NCBI GenBank assembly: GCA_025352325.1
Contig: JANXTR010000049.1
Location: forward strand, 1 to 57,883
DNA from: Microbacteriaceae bacterium
Lineage (GTDB): Bacteria; Actinomycetota; Actinomycetes; Actinomycetales; Microbacteriaceae
DNA: 57,883 nt
Reading direction: 5' to 3'
The translations under genes and the position numbers were made by a program. Positions 16,173 through 24,732 of this stretch are shown here, piece after piece. Within the stretch, counting starts at the first letter, position 1. The number at the start of each line of letters is the position of its first letter. The notes under the pieces were generated by a model that was not told the origin of the DNA, searched no databases, and saw only the letters and a list, made by a program, of their open reading frames with translations.

Positions 16173-17645
16173 TCACGCGTCGAGCAGCGCAGCCGCGCCC
16201 GCGTAGCCCCCGGCCTCGTCGAAGGAGTTCGCGTCGAACACGCGGTCCGTCTGCACGAAGGCGTTCCAGCTCGGCCACCCCGGATCGCCGCCGGCGATGA
16301 ACGCCACGGCGCGGCCGTGCAGCTCGGTCGCGAGCGATTGGGGCGCCGACGGACCGGCGAGCGCAGCAACACGGTCGTCGGCGAGGCAATCGAACCAGAA
16401 CGGGACGTCGAGGCAGTGCTCGGCGAAGCCCGACACCGACGAGCGCCACGAGAATCGGTACAGCCAGGTGAGCGAGCCCACCCGGTTCCTGGCCGCGTGC
16501 AACGCCGGGGCGCGGAAGACCACGTCGGTCACGTAGCGGCCCGCGGTCGCCGCGACGCCGCGGGCGCGCACATCGAGATTCGCGCGGACGTACGCACCGC
16601 GCACCGGGGCGGACACGCCGAGTCGGCGCAGTAGCATCCGAACGGGGACGAAGCGGAGTCGGTCGCGCATCGGCGCGAACGCGCCCGAGAACTCGTCGTC
16701 GGTCGCGCCCAGCACGAGCGGCTTGTCGGCGCCGACGCCGAGTGCGAGCGACTCGGCGACCGGCCGGGGAACCAGGTCGCCGTCGATCATCGGTCCGGAC
16801 GGGCTGCCCGCGAGCAGAGCCTTTAGCTGCGCCTCCGAGCCGCCGCGGGCGCCCGCCGCCCGGTCGAAGAGGTCGCGCAGGTCCTCGTCGGCGACCGTGG
16901 CGAATCCGGCCTTCGTCGGCGCGACGCCGACCAGCTCTGCCATCCGGCGCCCGATGCGCTCGGCGACCTCGGCCATCACGGCGGGAGCCGAGGGGGAGAT
17001 GGCGAGCACCCGGTGGAACAGGTGCTGCGCCTGCTCCATGGCGAGCAGGTGGAGCACGGCTCCGCCGCCCGCGGACTGCCCGGCGATCGTAACGCGCTCC
17101 GGGTCGCCGCCGAACGACGCCACGTTGGCGCGCACCCACTCGAGGGCGAGCAGCCAGTCCCGTACGCCGCGATTGCTCGGGGCATCCGGGATGCAGCCGA
17201 AACCGTCGAAGCCGAGCCGGTACGACACGGTGACGGTGACCACGCCGTCCCGGTTGAACGCCCGGCCGTCGTACCAGGGGCTGGCGGGGGAGCCGGCGAT
17301 GAACCCGCCGCCGTGGATCCAGACCAGCACGGGCAGAGGCCCGGCCGAGGGCTCGGGGGAGGGGGTGAAGACGTTCACGTTCAGGGTCGAGTCGCCCGGG
17401 AACGACGGCTCGGGGATGGAGGTCACCTCGGCGTACGGCCGGCGCTGCGGGGTCGCGCCCATCTCGCCGGCGTCGCGCACGCCCTCCCACGGCGCGTGTG
17501 CCACGGGGGCCTCGAAGCGCAGCGGTCCGACGGGCGGCTCGGCGAAGGGGATACCGAGAAAGGCGGCCGAGGCGTCACCGTGCTCGTCGGTGCGCCACCG
17601 ACCGCGCACGGCTCCCGCGGTGGTCTGGACGATCGGGTCGGTCAC
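16173..17645 (-). CDS. Type-B carboxylesterase (para-nitrobenzyl esterase-like)
   Basis: A 490-residue alpha/beta-hydrolase. The oxyanion-hole motif VWIHGGGFIAG is at about residue 105 and the nucleophile elbow is TIAGQSAGGG, with Gln replacing the more usual Glu before the Ser. The family segment VTVSYRLGFDGFG is also present. No signal peptide is evident, so it is probably cytoplasmic. The GTG at 17645 follows AAGGAG by six bases, which fixes the start; a longer frame upstream is antisense noise. It precedes agmatine deiminase by 34 bases in the same orientation. The natural ester is unknown. Confidence 0.87.
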   Translation of the reverse strand: MTDPIVQTTAGAVRGRWRTDEHGDASAAFLGIPFAEPPVGPLRFEAPVAHAPWEGVRDAGEMGATPQRRPYAEVTSIPEPSFPGDSTLNVNVFTPSPEPSAGPLPVLVWIHGGGFIAGSPASPWYDGRAFNRDGVVTVTVSYRLGFDGFGCIPDAPSNRGVRDWLLALEWVRANVASFGGDPERVTIAGQSAGGGAVLHLLAMEQAQHLFHRVLAISPSAPAVMAEVAERIGRRMAELVGVAPTKAGFATVADEDLRDLFDRAAGARGGSEAQLKALLAGSPSGPMIDGDLVPRPVAESLALGVGADKPLVLGATDDEFSGAFAPMRDRLRFVPVRMLLRRLGVSAPVRGAYVRANLDVRARGVAATAGRYVTDVVFRAPALHAARNRVGSLTWLYRFSWRSSVSGFAEHCLDVPFWFDCLADDRVAALAGPSAPQSLATELHGRAVAFIAGGDPGWPSWNAFVQTDRVFDANSFDEAGGYAGAAALLDA

Positions 17646-17924
17646 GTCGTGCTCCTTCGCCTTGGCGGGTTCGACACCATCCTTCCGCACCGCCGACGCG
17701 TCGTGAATCCAAGCCGCTCGCCGACATGGCGGACGCCGCCCACCAGACCCAGGTCGGGGCCGGACGCGTTCCGACGGTGACCTGCTCGTCACTCGCCTGC
17801 TACGCGGCGCTCGACGGCGAGAGCGGACTGGCCGAGACCTGCCTCGTGAGGAGCCGCCGTACGTCCGGGCAAGCTGAGCCTTCCCTGCCTGGCGCCGAGC
17901 TCGTCGCGGCGCTTGACTGAACAC

Positions 17925-18656
17925 ATGAGCCAGCCGATCCCGACCTTCCCGACCCAGCACCCCGATGAGCCCCACGCCGGCAACATCGCGGGTCGACTCA
18001 ACTGGCTGCGTGCCGGAGTGCTGGGCGCCAACGACGGGATCGTCTCGGTCGCGGCGATCGTCGTCGGCGTCGCCGGTGCGACCTCCTCGCTGCCAGCCAT
18101 CGCGACAGCCGGGGTCGCCGGCCTGGTGGGCGGCGCGATCTCGATGGCGCTCGGCGAGTACGTCTCGGTGAGCAGCCAGCGCGACAGCCAGCGCGCGCTG
18201 ATCATCAAGGAGCGCCGCGAGCTCCAGGAGAGCCCCGAGGAGGAGCTCGCCGAGCTCGCCGGCATCTACCAGGCGAAGGGCATGTCGGAGGCGACCGCCC
18301 TGCGGGTGGCGACCGAGCTCACCGAGCACGACCCGCTCAGGGCTCACCTCGAGGCGGAGCTCGGCATCACCGAGGAGGACGTCGTGAGCCCCTGGCAGGC
18401 GGCTGGGGCATCCGCTCTCTCGTTCTTCATCGGCGCGGTTCTTCCGCTGCTCGCGATCCTTCTGCCCCCGGCCGGATGGCGCGTGCCGGTGACGTTCGTC
18501 GCCGTGCTCATCGCTCTCGCGCTCACGGGGGCCCTGGGCGCCCGGATCGGCGGGAGCTCGATCACGCGCGCCACCATCCGCGTCGTGATCGGCGGCGCAG
18601 TCGCTCTGGCGGCGACCTTCCTGATCGGCACAGTGCTCGGAACGCACCTCGGCTGA
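17925..18656 (+). CDS. VIT1/CCC1 family metal transporter (without ferritin-like domain)
   Basis: A 243-residue membrane protein of the VIT family, which exports or sequesters Fe2+ or Mn2+. Helix 1 carries LGANDGIVSVAAIVVGVAGA, followed by SMALGEYVSVSSQRD, the cytoplasmic metal-binding helices (ELAELAGIYQAKGMSEATAL) and three C-terminal helices. The ATG at 17925 is used; TTG at 17913 would add four residues, and no clear Shine-Dalgarno is seen for either. Its stop overlaps the response regulator start (TGATG), so it heads an operon with a two-component system. It is distinct in architecture from the ferritin-fused VIT1 at 4764. Confidence 0.87.
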   Translation: MSQPIPTFPTQHPDEPHAGNIAGRLNWLRAGVLGANDGIVSVAAIVVGVAGATSSLPAIATAGVAGLVGGAISMALGEYVSVSSQRDSQRALIIKERRELQESPEEELAELAGIYQAKGMSEATALRVATELTEHDPLRAHLEAELGITEEDVVSPWQAAGASALSFFIGAVLPLLAILLPPAGWRVPVTFVAVLIALALTGALGARIGGSSITRATIRVVIGGAVALAATFLIGTVLGTHLG

Positions 18657-19336
18657 TGACCCGCATTCTCGTGGTGGAGGACGACCCGCAGATGGGCGCC
18701 CTCGTCGCGGGCGGACTCCGCGAGGAGGGTTACGAGGTCACCGTCGTCGAGAACGGAGTCGACGCGCTCATCGCGGCGGCCACCGAGGAGTTCGGCGCGG
18801 CCGCGATCGATGTCATGCTCCCCGAGATGTCGGGATTCGAGATCTGCCGGCATTTGCGCGCCCACGGCAGCACGCTGCCGGTGCTGCTGCTCACGGCCAG
18901 GGACTCCGTCGACGATCGCGTGCAGGGTCTCGACTCGGGGGCAGACGACTACCTGATCAAGCCGTTCGCCTTCGCGGAGTTCAGCGCGCGCATCCGGGCC
19001 CTTGTCCGGCGCGAGGCGGCGGCTCCGAAGGCGACCTTGCGGATCGGTCGACTCGAACTGGATTCGGCGACGGTGCGGGCATCCGTCGACGGCACGCCGC
19101 TCTCGATGAGCATGAAGGAGTTCACGCTGCTGCGGTTCTTCGCGACCCACATCGGCGAGGTGGTGACGCGCGAGGAGATCCTGAGCGAGGTCTGGGGCAC
19201 GACCCATCACATCGACCGCAACGTCGTGGATCAGTACGTGGGCTACGTGCGTCGCAAGCTCGAGCCGACCACGGCGGGGGTGCGCATCACGACGGTCCGC
19301 GGGACCGGCTACCTGTTCGAGTTGAATGCCCCATGA
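18656..19336 (+). CDS. OmpR-family response regulator
   Basis: A 226-residue DNA-binding regulator. The receiver domain (residues 1-115) has the acidic pair in VVEDDPQ, the phospho-acceptor Asp in AAIDVMLPEMSG, the LTARDS switch Thr region and the KPFAF lysine. The winged-helix domain includes SMKEFTLLRFFA, REEILSEVWG and VRGTGYLFEL. It begins one base inside the VIT1 stop and its own stop overlaps the histidine kinase start (ATGA). The three genes should be translated together. Its targets are not known; a palindrome lies between the kinase and the downstream flavocytochrome. Confidence 0.93.
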   Translation: MTRILVVEDDPQMGALVAGGLREEGYEVTVVENGVDALIAAATEEFGAAAIDVMLPEMSGFEICRHLRAHGSTLPVLLLTARDSVDDRVQGLDSGADDYLIKPFAFAEFSARIRALVRREAAAPKATLRIGRLELDSATVRASVDGTPLSMSMKEFTLLRFFATHIGEVVTREEILSEVWGTTHHIDRNVVDQYVGYVRRKLEPTTAGVRITTVRGTGYLFELNAP

Positions 19337-20697
19337 GGCGGCTCTCGGTCCGCGCCCGCATCACCATCGGTAGCCTCCTCGTCGCGGCGGTGCTGCTGGC
19401 CATCGCCCTTCTGATCGTGCGGAGCCAGGTCGGGACGATCCTGTCCGACGCGGATGTGGCGCTCGCCCAGGGCGATCTGACCTCGTTCGTGCGCGACATC
19501 ACCGCGAATCCGACGGCCGAGGTCGACAACCCGGGAACCGGCGTGCAGGTCTACGTGCGCAACCCGGCCGGCGTGGTGCAGGTGAACACCCTGGCCCACG
19601 ACATCAACGGCGTCATCGCTACCCGGGCCGCAACGACCGAGCAGTTCGAGTTCGCCGACGACGAGGGGCGCGACTTCATCGTGGTCGGGCGCGAGGTCTC
19701 GACCAGCGCCGGGACCTGGGCGCTGTGGTCCGCGCGCAGCATCTCGTCGAGCGAGCTCGCGCTCGAAGGGCTCGACCGTGTGCTGGTGATCGGCGGCATC
19801 ATCCTGCTGCTCGGATTCGGCGCGGCATCCTGGCTCTTGGCGACCGTCGCGCTGCGGCCGGTGGCCCGCATGCGCAAGCAGGCGGACGCGCTCGGCACCA
19901 CGCTCGACGGCGAGCTACCGGTCGGGCGTGCGCGTGACGAGCTGGCCGCTCTCGCCACGACGCTCAACGAGCTGCTCGCTCGGCTGCGGGCCTCCTCGGC
20001 GCGCGAGAAGCAGATGATCTCCGACGCGGCGCACGAGCTGCGGACTCCGCTGGCCTCGCTCACCACCCAGCTTGAGCTCGCGCATGACGACGCCGGGGAC
20101 GCGGATGCCCTCGCCGCGCGCCTGCGCGGAGCCGAGACATCCGCGGCCCGCCTCGCGGCCCTGGCCACCAACCTGCTGGAGTTGAACCGGCTCGAGACCG
20201 ACAATCGGGAGCCCGCGAGCTCCACCAGCGCCGAGCTCACCACCGAGCTGATGGGCGCGATAGACCGCGCTCGGATGCTGGGGCTCCCGCGGTCCATCGA
20301 CGTGGGGTTCGAGGTCCGGGACGCCGAGCCGGCGGAGGGCGCCATGGCGCGACGCTACCGGATTGACCCGCACTCGTTCGGGCGAATCCTGGACAACCTG
20401 CTCGTCAACGCCGTTAACGCGGTATCGAGGCAGGGTGTGATTGAGGTGGCTCTGGTGCACGGGCCCGCCGGTCTCGACCTCACGGTGACCGACGACGGCC
20501 CCGGGATGCCTCCAGAGTTCCTCGGCAAGGCGTTCGAGCGCTTCAGCCGCCCGGACGCAGGCCGCGCGACGAGCGCAGGGGGCAGCGGCCTCGGCCTCGC
20601 GCTCGTGCACGCGATCGTCGTCACGGCGGGCGGCACCGTGAAGCTCCGCAACGGCGAGCCCGGCTTCACCGTCGAGGTGCGACTCCCCGAGATGTGA
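19333..20697 (+). CDS. Sensor histidine kinase
   Basis: A 454-residue membrane kinase partnered with the preceding regulator. Two transmembrane helices (residues about 13-31 and 155-177) enclose an extracytoplasmic sensor of roughly 120 residues with no Cys or His clusters. A HAMP-like linker follows, then the H box MISDAAHELRTPLASL, the N box LLVNAVNAV, and G boxes DDGPGMP and GGSGLGLALV. The signal is unknown. Its position after a VIT1 transporter and before a ferric-reductase-like gene suggests metal or redox sensing. The ATG at 19333 overlaps the regulator stop. Confidence 0.92.
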   Translation: MRRLSVRARITIGSLLVAAVLLAIALLIVRSQVGTILSDADVALAQGDLTSFVRDITANPTAEVDNPGTGVQVYVRNPAGVVQVNTLAHDINGVIATRAATTEQFEFADDEGRDFIVVGREVSTSAGTWALWSARSISSSELALEGLDRVLVIGGIILLLGFGAASWLLATVALRPVARMRKQADALGTTLDGELPVGRARDELAALATTLNELLARLRASSAREKQMISDAAHELRTPLASLTTQLELAHDDAGDADALAARLRGAETSAARLAALATNLLELNRLETDNREPASSTSAELTTELMGAIDRARMLGLPRSIDVGFEVRDAEPAEGAMARRYRIDPHSFGRILDNLLVNAVNAVSRQGVIEVALVHGPAGLDLTVTDDGPGMPPEFLGKAFERFSRPDAGRATSAGGSGLGLALVHAIVVTAGGTVKLRNGEPGFTVEVRLPEM

Positions 20698-20706
20698 GAT
20701 CTCACA
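20693..20706. promoter_or_regulatory. 14-bp perfect palindrome upstream of the flavocytochrome gene
   Basis: TGTGAGATCTCACA spans the kinase stop codon (20695-20697) and lies 57 bases before the ferric-reductase-like start. Perfect two-fold symmetry fits a dimeric regulator site, perhaps for the operon's own response regulator. OmpR-type proteins often prefer direct repeats, so this assignment is uncertain. Confidence 0.4.
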
Positions 20707-20762
20707 CCTCCGAGCCGCCTTGCTCATGGGCGTCGCATAGGTAGCGTGCAGAGACTGCTTTG

Positions 20763-22184
20763 ATGACCTCGGCACAGGCCTATCGGACCCCGCTTCCGAG
20801 CCGGGACGTCCGCACGCCCCGCATCGACCGACGCCGCCAGTACGCGCGGCGCGCTCGGATGTCCGATCTGCTGGTCACGCTGCTCTGGGCCTCAGGAGCG
20901 GCCGCGGTCGCCCTGTATCTCGCCTCCGGCGGGATGAACGCGTGGAACAGCCCGGCGGGTGTCATCACGGGCCTCGGCATCATCGCCGGACTGATCGGCA
21001 GCGACTTCGTGCTCGTCATGCTGGTGCTCGCCGCGCGTGTCCCGGTCATCGACCGCACCATCGGTCACGATCGCGCAGTCGCAACCCACCGTCGGCTCGG
21101 CAAGCCCGCCCTCTACCTGCTGCTCGGTCACGGAGCGCTGCTCCTGATCGGCTACGGCATGAGCACCGGGATCAACCCGATCAGCGAGATCGGCCCGATG
21201 CTGGCCCTGCCCGACATGCCGCTCGCGTTCGTCGGCACCGGCCTCTTCATCGTCGTCGTTGTCACCTCTCTCGTGGCGGTGCGCCGGAAGTTCAGCTACG
21301 AGGGCTGGCACCTCGTGCACCTGCTCAGCTATTTCGCCGTGATCTTCGCCCTGCCGCACCAGTTCAGCGACAGCGGGATGCTCGCGGTGAGCACCTGGCA
21401 GCGGGTCTACTGGATCGCGCTCTACGTGCTGGCGCTCGTGGCCATCGTGTTCCATCGCTTTCTCAAGCCCATCATCTCGACCTTCCGGCACAGGATCACG
21501 GTGGTCGGCACCGAGACGATCTCGCCCGGAGTGGTTTCGATCCACCTGCGCGGCGAGAACCTGCGCCAGCTGGGCAGCGAGGGCGGCCAGTTCCTGATCT
21601 GGCGATTCTGGACCGGCAAGACCTGGTACCACTCGCACCCGATCTCCCTCTCGGCGATGCCGAGCGACAGTCGTGCGCGCATCACCGTGCGGGAACTCGG
21701 AGCGGGCAGCAGCCGGATCAGCGCGATCCCCGCCGGCACGCCGGTATCGATCGAGGGTCCGTACGGAATCTTCTCGGATGTCGCGCGCACCGCCCCGCGT
21801 CTGGCGATCGTCGCCGCTGGCATTGGTGTGACGCCGGTGCGCGCGCTGCTCGAGAACGCGAGGATCGTGCCGGGCGAGGCCACGATCCTGCTGCGCGCAG
21901 GCAACACCGACGAGACCTATCTCTGGGATGAGTTGGGCGAGATCGCGGCCGCCAAGGGAGCCACCCTGTTCAAGTCGATCGGACACCGCTCCCGCGGGCG
22001 CTGCGGCTGGCTCGCGGAGAAGGACGCCCGCCGCGGCGTCACTCTGCAGAGCATCTTTCCGAAGCTCATGCAGTCCGACCTCTACCTCTGCGGACCGAGC
22101 AGCTGGCTCGCCGCGGTGGAGGCCGAAGCCCGAGCTCTCGGCATCCCGGAGCACCAGATCCACGCAGAGAGATTCGACTGGTGA
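20763..22184 (+). CDS. Ferric-reductase-like flavocytochrome (FAD/NAD(P)H oxidoreductase)
   Basis: A 473-residue membrane oxidoreductase. About six helices (residues 30-235) form a ferric-reductase-like haem domain with candidate His ligands in IGHDRAVATHRRLG, LLLGHGALL, GWHLVHLLSY and LPHQF. A cytoplasmic FAD-binding domain (WYHSHPISLS) and an NAD(P) domain (IVAAGIGVTPVRALLE, YLCGPSSW) follow. Electrons should pass from NAD(P)H through FAD and haem across the membrane. The ATG at 20763 is chosen, though TTG at 20760 is adjacent and no Shine-Dalgarno is visible. It is followed by an FMN-binding protein and ApbE, likely downstream electron carrier and its maturation enzyme. Confidence 0.87.
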   Translation: MTSAQAYRTPLPSRDVRTPRIDRRRQYARRARMSDLLVTLLWASGAAAVALYLASGGMNAWNSPAGVITGLGIIAGLIGSDFVLVMLVLAARVPVIDRTIGHDRAVATHRRLGKPALYLLLGHGALLLIGYGMSTGINPISEIGPMLALPDMPLAFVGTGLFIVVVVTSLVAVRRKFSYEGWHLVHLLSYFAVIFALPHQFSDSGMLAVSTWQRVYWIALYVLALVAIVFHRFLKPIISTFRHRITVVGTETISPGVVSIHLRGENLRQLGSEGGQFLIWRFWTGKTWYHSHPISLSAMPSDSRARITVRELGAGSSRISAIPAGTPVSIEGPYGIFSDVARTAPRLAIVAAGIGVTPVRALLENARIVPGEATILLRAGNTDETYLWDELGEIAAAKGATLFKSIGHRSRGRCGWLAEKDARRGVTLQSIFPKLMQSDLYLCGPSSWLAAVEAEARALGIPEHQIHAERFDW

Positions 22185-22197
22185 GGCGGTGTCTGCG

Positions 22198-22689
22198 GTG
22201 AGGAAGCGCGCAGTCGCCGCCAGTGTGCTCGCCTCCCTGGGCATCCTGACGGTCGGATGGCAGATCGGGGCGGCCACGGCCGCACCCGCGATCTCGACGA
22301 GCGGGGGAACCGCTGTGGGCAAGACGGCGGCGAGCTCGGCGGCCTCCGGGCCAGCGGCGGCACCTGCTCCCACCGCATCGGCGCCGGCAGCGGCGACCGG
22401 TTCAGGACTGAAGGACGGCACGTTCACGGGCGCCAGCGCCGACACGCCCTTCGGGAGTGTCCAGGTGGCGATCACGATCTCCGGCGGCAAGATCACCGCG
22501 GTCAAGGCACTCAAGCTCACCGACCAGGGTGGCCGCTCGGTGCAGATCAGCAACTACGCGGCGCCGATCTTGCGACAGGAGGTGCTCGCCTCGCAGTCGA
22601 CTAACGTCAACAACGTGAACGGGGCCACCTACACGACCGACGGCTACCTCACCTCGGTCCAGTCGGCATTGGACCAGGCGAAGGCCTGA
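22198..22689 (+). CDS. Exported FMN-binding domain protein (covalent flavin carrier)
   Basis: A 163-residue protein with an N-terminal signal or anchor (ASVLASLGILTVGWQIG), an Ala/Pro/Ser linker to about residue 65, and an FMN-binding domain (DGTFTGAS, VAITISGGKITAVKAL, GRSVQISNYAAPIL). The NVNGATYTT motif near the C terminus matches the site where ApbE attaches FMN to Thr. GTG at 22198 is used; GTG at 22189 is possible and the spacing to GAGG favours the later one. The stop overlaps the apbE start. It probably accepts electrons from the preceding flavocytochrome outside the membrane. Confidence 0.85.
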   Translation: MRKRAVAASVLASLGILTVGWQIGAATAAPAISTSGGTAVGKTAASSAASGPAAAPAPTASAPAAATGSGLKDGTFTGASADTPFGSVQVAITISGGKITAVKALKLTDQGGRSVQISNYAAPILRQEVLASQSTNVNNVNGATYTTDGYLTSVQSALDQAKA

Positions 22690-23423
22690 TGCGTCACGTC
22701 TTTGGCGCGATGGGCACGGTCATGTCGCTCGACGTGTCCGAGGCAGCCCCGCTCGAGGTCGTCGAGCGGGTGTTCGCCGATGCGGACGCACGCTTCAGCC
22801 TGTACCGCGACGACTCCGAGCTCAGCCGGATCAACGCCGGGAGCACCGGCCTGATCGACGCGAGCGCCGAGCTCCGCGAGGCCTACGAGCTCGCGGCGGA
22901 CTGGCGCGTGCGCACCGGCGGCGCGTTCACCCCGACCCGACCCGACGGCCTCCTCGACCTCAACGGGGTCGTCAAAGCCGTCGCCATGCGCGATGCGGGT
23001 GCCGTGCTCGATGCCGCCGGATGCCGCGACTGGACGCTCGTCGTCGGCGGCGACATGCTCGCCGCGGGTCGGGCGCCGGGCGGAGCACCCTGGCTGACCG
23101 GAATCATCGACCCGGCCGACCGGACGGCCCTGCTCTGCGCGATCGAGCTCCGGGAGCCGCGTCGCGCCATCGCCACCTCGGGCGTCGCCGAGCGCGGCGA
23201 CCACATCTGGAGGGCCGGGATGGCTCCCGACTACGTGCAGGTCACGGTCGTGGCCGACGACATCGTCACCGCCGATGTGCTCGCGACAGCGATCGTCGCC
23301 GGAGGAGAACCCACGCTCCGCGAGGCATGCGAGCGCTGGCCGATCGATGTGCTCACCGTGGACGCTGCGGGCGAGCTGACCGCGACGCCCGGCTTCCGCG
23401 CGGCCCTGGCCGTCGCCGCCTGA
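22689..23423 (+). CDS. apbE: FAD:protein FMN transferase
   Basis: A 244-residue flavin transferase that moves FMN from FAD onto a Thr of an FMN-binding protein, with Mg2+. Family signatures are MGTVMSLDV near the start, DLNGVVKAVAM in place of the usual DLGGIAKGYA, VVGGDML, RAIATSGVAERGDHIW, and TADVLATAIVAGG at the C-terminal metal site. No signal peptide is apparent, so it may act in the cytoplasm or be exported without a classical leader. Its start overlaps the stop of its presumed substrate protein. It ends 30 bases before the convergent chrA gene. Confidence 0.9.
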   Translation: MRHVFGAMGTVMSLDVSEAAPLEVVERVFADADARFSLYRDDSELSRINAGSTGLIDASAELREAYELAADWRVRTGGAFTPTRPDGLLDLNGVVKAVAMRDAGAVLDAAGCRDWTLVVGGDMLAAGRAPGGAPWLTGIIDPADRTALLCAIELREPRRAIATSGVAERGDHIWRAGMAPDYVQVTVVADDIVTADVLATAIVAGGEPTLREACERWPIDVLTVDAAGELTATPGFRAALAVAA

Positions 23424-23453
23424 GCCCCCGCGTGGTCTACCCGGCGCTCAGTG

Positions 23454-24665
23454 CTAACTCGGCAGTCCGAGAAGCGCCGCGACCACCCCGAGCACTGCGC
23501 CGGCGATGATCGCCGGAACAACTCCGCGTCGCAGCGCGAGCAGCCAGACCAGCGCAAGCGCGAGCACGCCCAACTGCCACCACTGCGAGAGCGCCAGCCC
23601 GAGCGGTACGGCCGACCCGAGAATGGCGCCGATGACCGCCGCGCCGGCCCCGGTGAGGAACGCCTGGATCCCGGCGTGCGCGCGAACCCGACCGAAATGC
23701 CGACCGCCGAGCAGCACGAACAGAAATGACGGCGCGAAGGCGATCGCCGTCGCCAGCAGTGCTCCCGCGAGTCCGGCCGCGGCGTAGCCGACCGCGGCGA
23801 CCGTCAGCACCACGGGACCGGGCGTGACCTGACCGAGCGCGACGGCGTTGAGGAACTGGGCGTTCGTCATCCAGTGATATGTGGACACCGCGTCGTGCTG
23901 CATCAACGGGATGATGACGAAACCGCCGCCGTACGACAGCGCACCGACCTTGAGCGCGACCCACGCGATCGCCCCGAACCCGGCGACGCTGACGGCCGCT
24001 GCCGCACCGCGCAGCACGCCGGCGACAGGCCCGGGCGCCAGGAACGGCAGCAGGATGCTCGGCGCAAGCTGGGGCGGGCGCGCACGCCAGTCCCGCCGCG
24101 CCGCCACCTCCACGAGCCCGAGTGCGGTGAGGACGAGCACGAGGTACGCGCCGATTGTCGCGCCCGCGAGAATGCCGATGGCCAAGTAGACGACCCAGCG
24201 GATACGGGCCGCGCGCGCGCCCCCGGCTCGCGTCCAACTGGCGGGGAGCAGGGTCGCCCCCGCCTGCAGCGCGATCGCCGGCACGGTGGCGCCGGCTCCC
24301 GCGGCCGCCCCGATGATCCAGAGCGGCGGATGCGCGGCGAGGAACAGCACGGATAGCACGAGGATCATGACGAGCCCCGGGGCGATGAAGCAGACGCCGC
24401 CGAGCAGCCCACCGAGTCGACCGCGGAGCCGCCAGGCGCAGAAGATCGCGAGTTGCGTCGACGCCGGGCCGGGCAGCAGGTTGGTGGCGGCGATCGCGTC
24501 CTCGAACTCGCGCGGCTCGATCCAGTCGTTCAGTTCAACGCAGAGCCGCCGCAACAGGCGGATGTGCGCAGGCGGGCCGCCGAATCCGGTCACTCCGATC
24601 CGCGACCACTCGAGCGCGATCCTGCCGAGCGAGACCTCGGCGCGGGATGCGGCGGGCGCGGTCAC
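23454..24665 (-). CDS. chrA: Chromate transporter, two-domain CHR family
   Basis: A 403-residue membrane protein of the long-chain CHR family. Two homologous halves are visible, the first with GFGGPPAHIRLLRR and LLPGPASTQLAIFCAW, the second with GALSYGGGFVIIPLMQ and LGQVTPGPVVLTVAAVG. Such proteins expel chromate in exchange for protons. About ten to twelve hydrophobic helices are present. The gene is convergent with apbE and lies 67 bases after a CDF transporter in the opposite-facing direction of transcription; no chrB regulator is seen. Family is firm; chromate as the natural substrate is not certain for all members. Confidence 0.9.
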   Translation of the reverse strand: MTAPAASRAEVSLGRIALEWSRIGVTGFGGPPAHIRLLRRLCVELNDWIEPREFEDAIAATNLLPGPASTQLAIFCAWRLRGRLGGLLGGVCFIAPGLVMILVLSVLFLAAHPPLWIIGAAAGAGATVPAIALQAGATLLPASWTRAGGARAARIRWVVYLAIGILAGATIGAYLVLVLTALGLVEVAARRDWRARPPQLAPSILLPFLAPGPVAGVLRGAAAAVSVAGFGAIAWVALKVGALSYGGGFVIIPLMQHDAVSTYHWMTNAQFLNAVALGQVTPGPVVLTVAAVGYAAAGLAGALLATAIAFAPSFLFVLLGGRHFGRVRAHAGIQAFLTGAGAAVIGAILGSAVPLGLALSQWWQLGVLALALVWLLALRRGVVPAIIAGAVLGVVAALLGLPS

Positions 24666-24732
24666 GCCGTGAGTCTAGAGGGCGCGGGTGGAGCGTTCGG
24701 GTGACCAGAGCCGCCGGGTCAACTTAGTCGGC

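Noticed and set aside
17646-17924. A gene in the 279-base gap before the VIT1 gene
   Set aside because: Short frames exist on both strands but none has a ribosome site or recognisable sequence; only the weak riboswitch-like core was noted.
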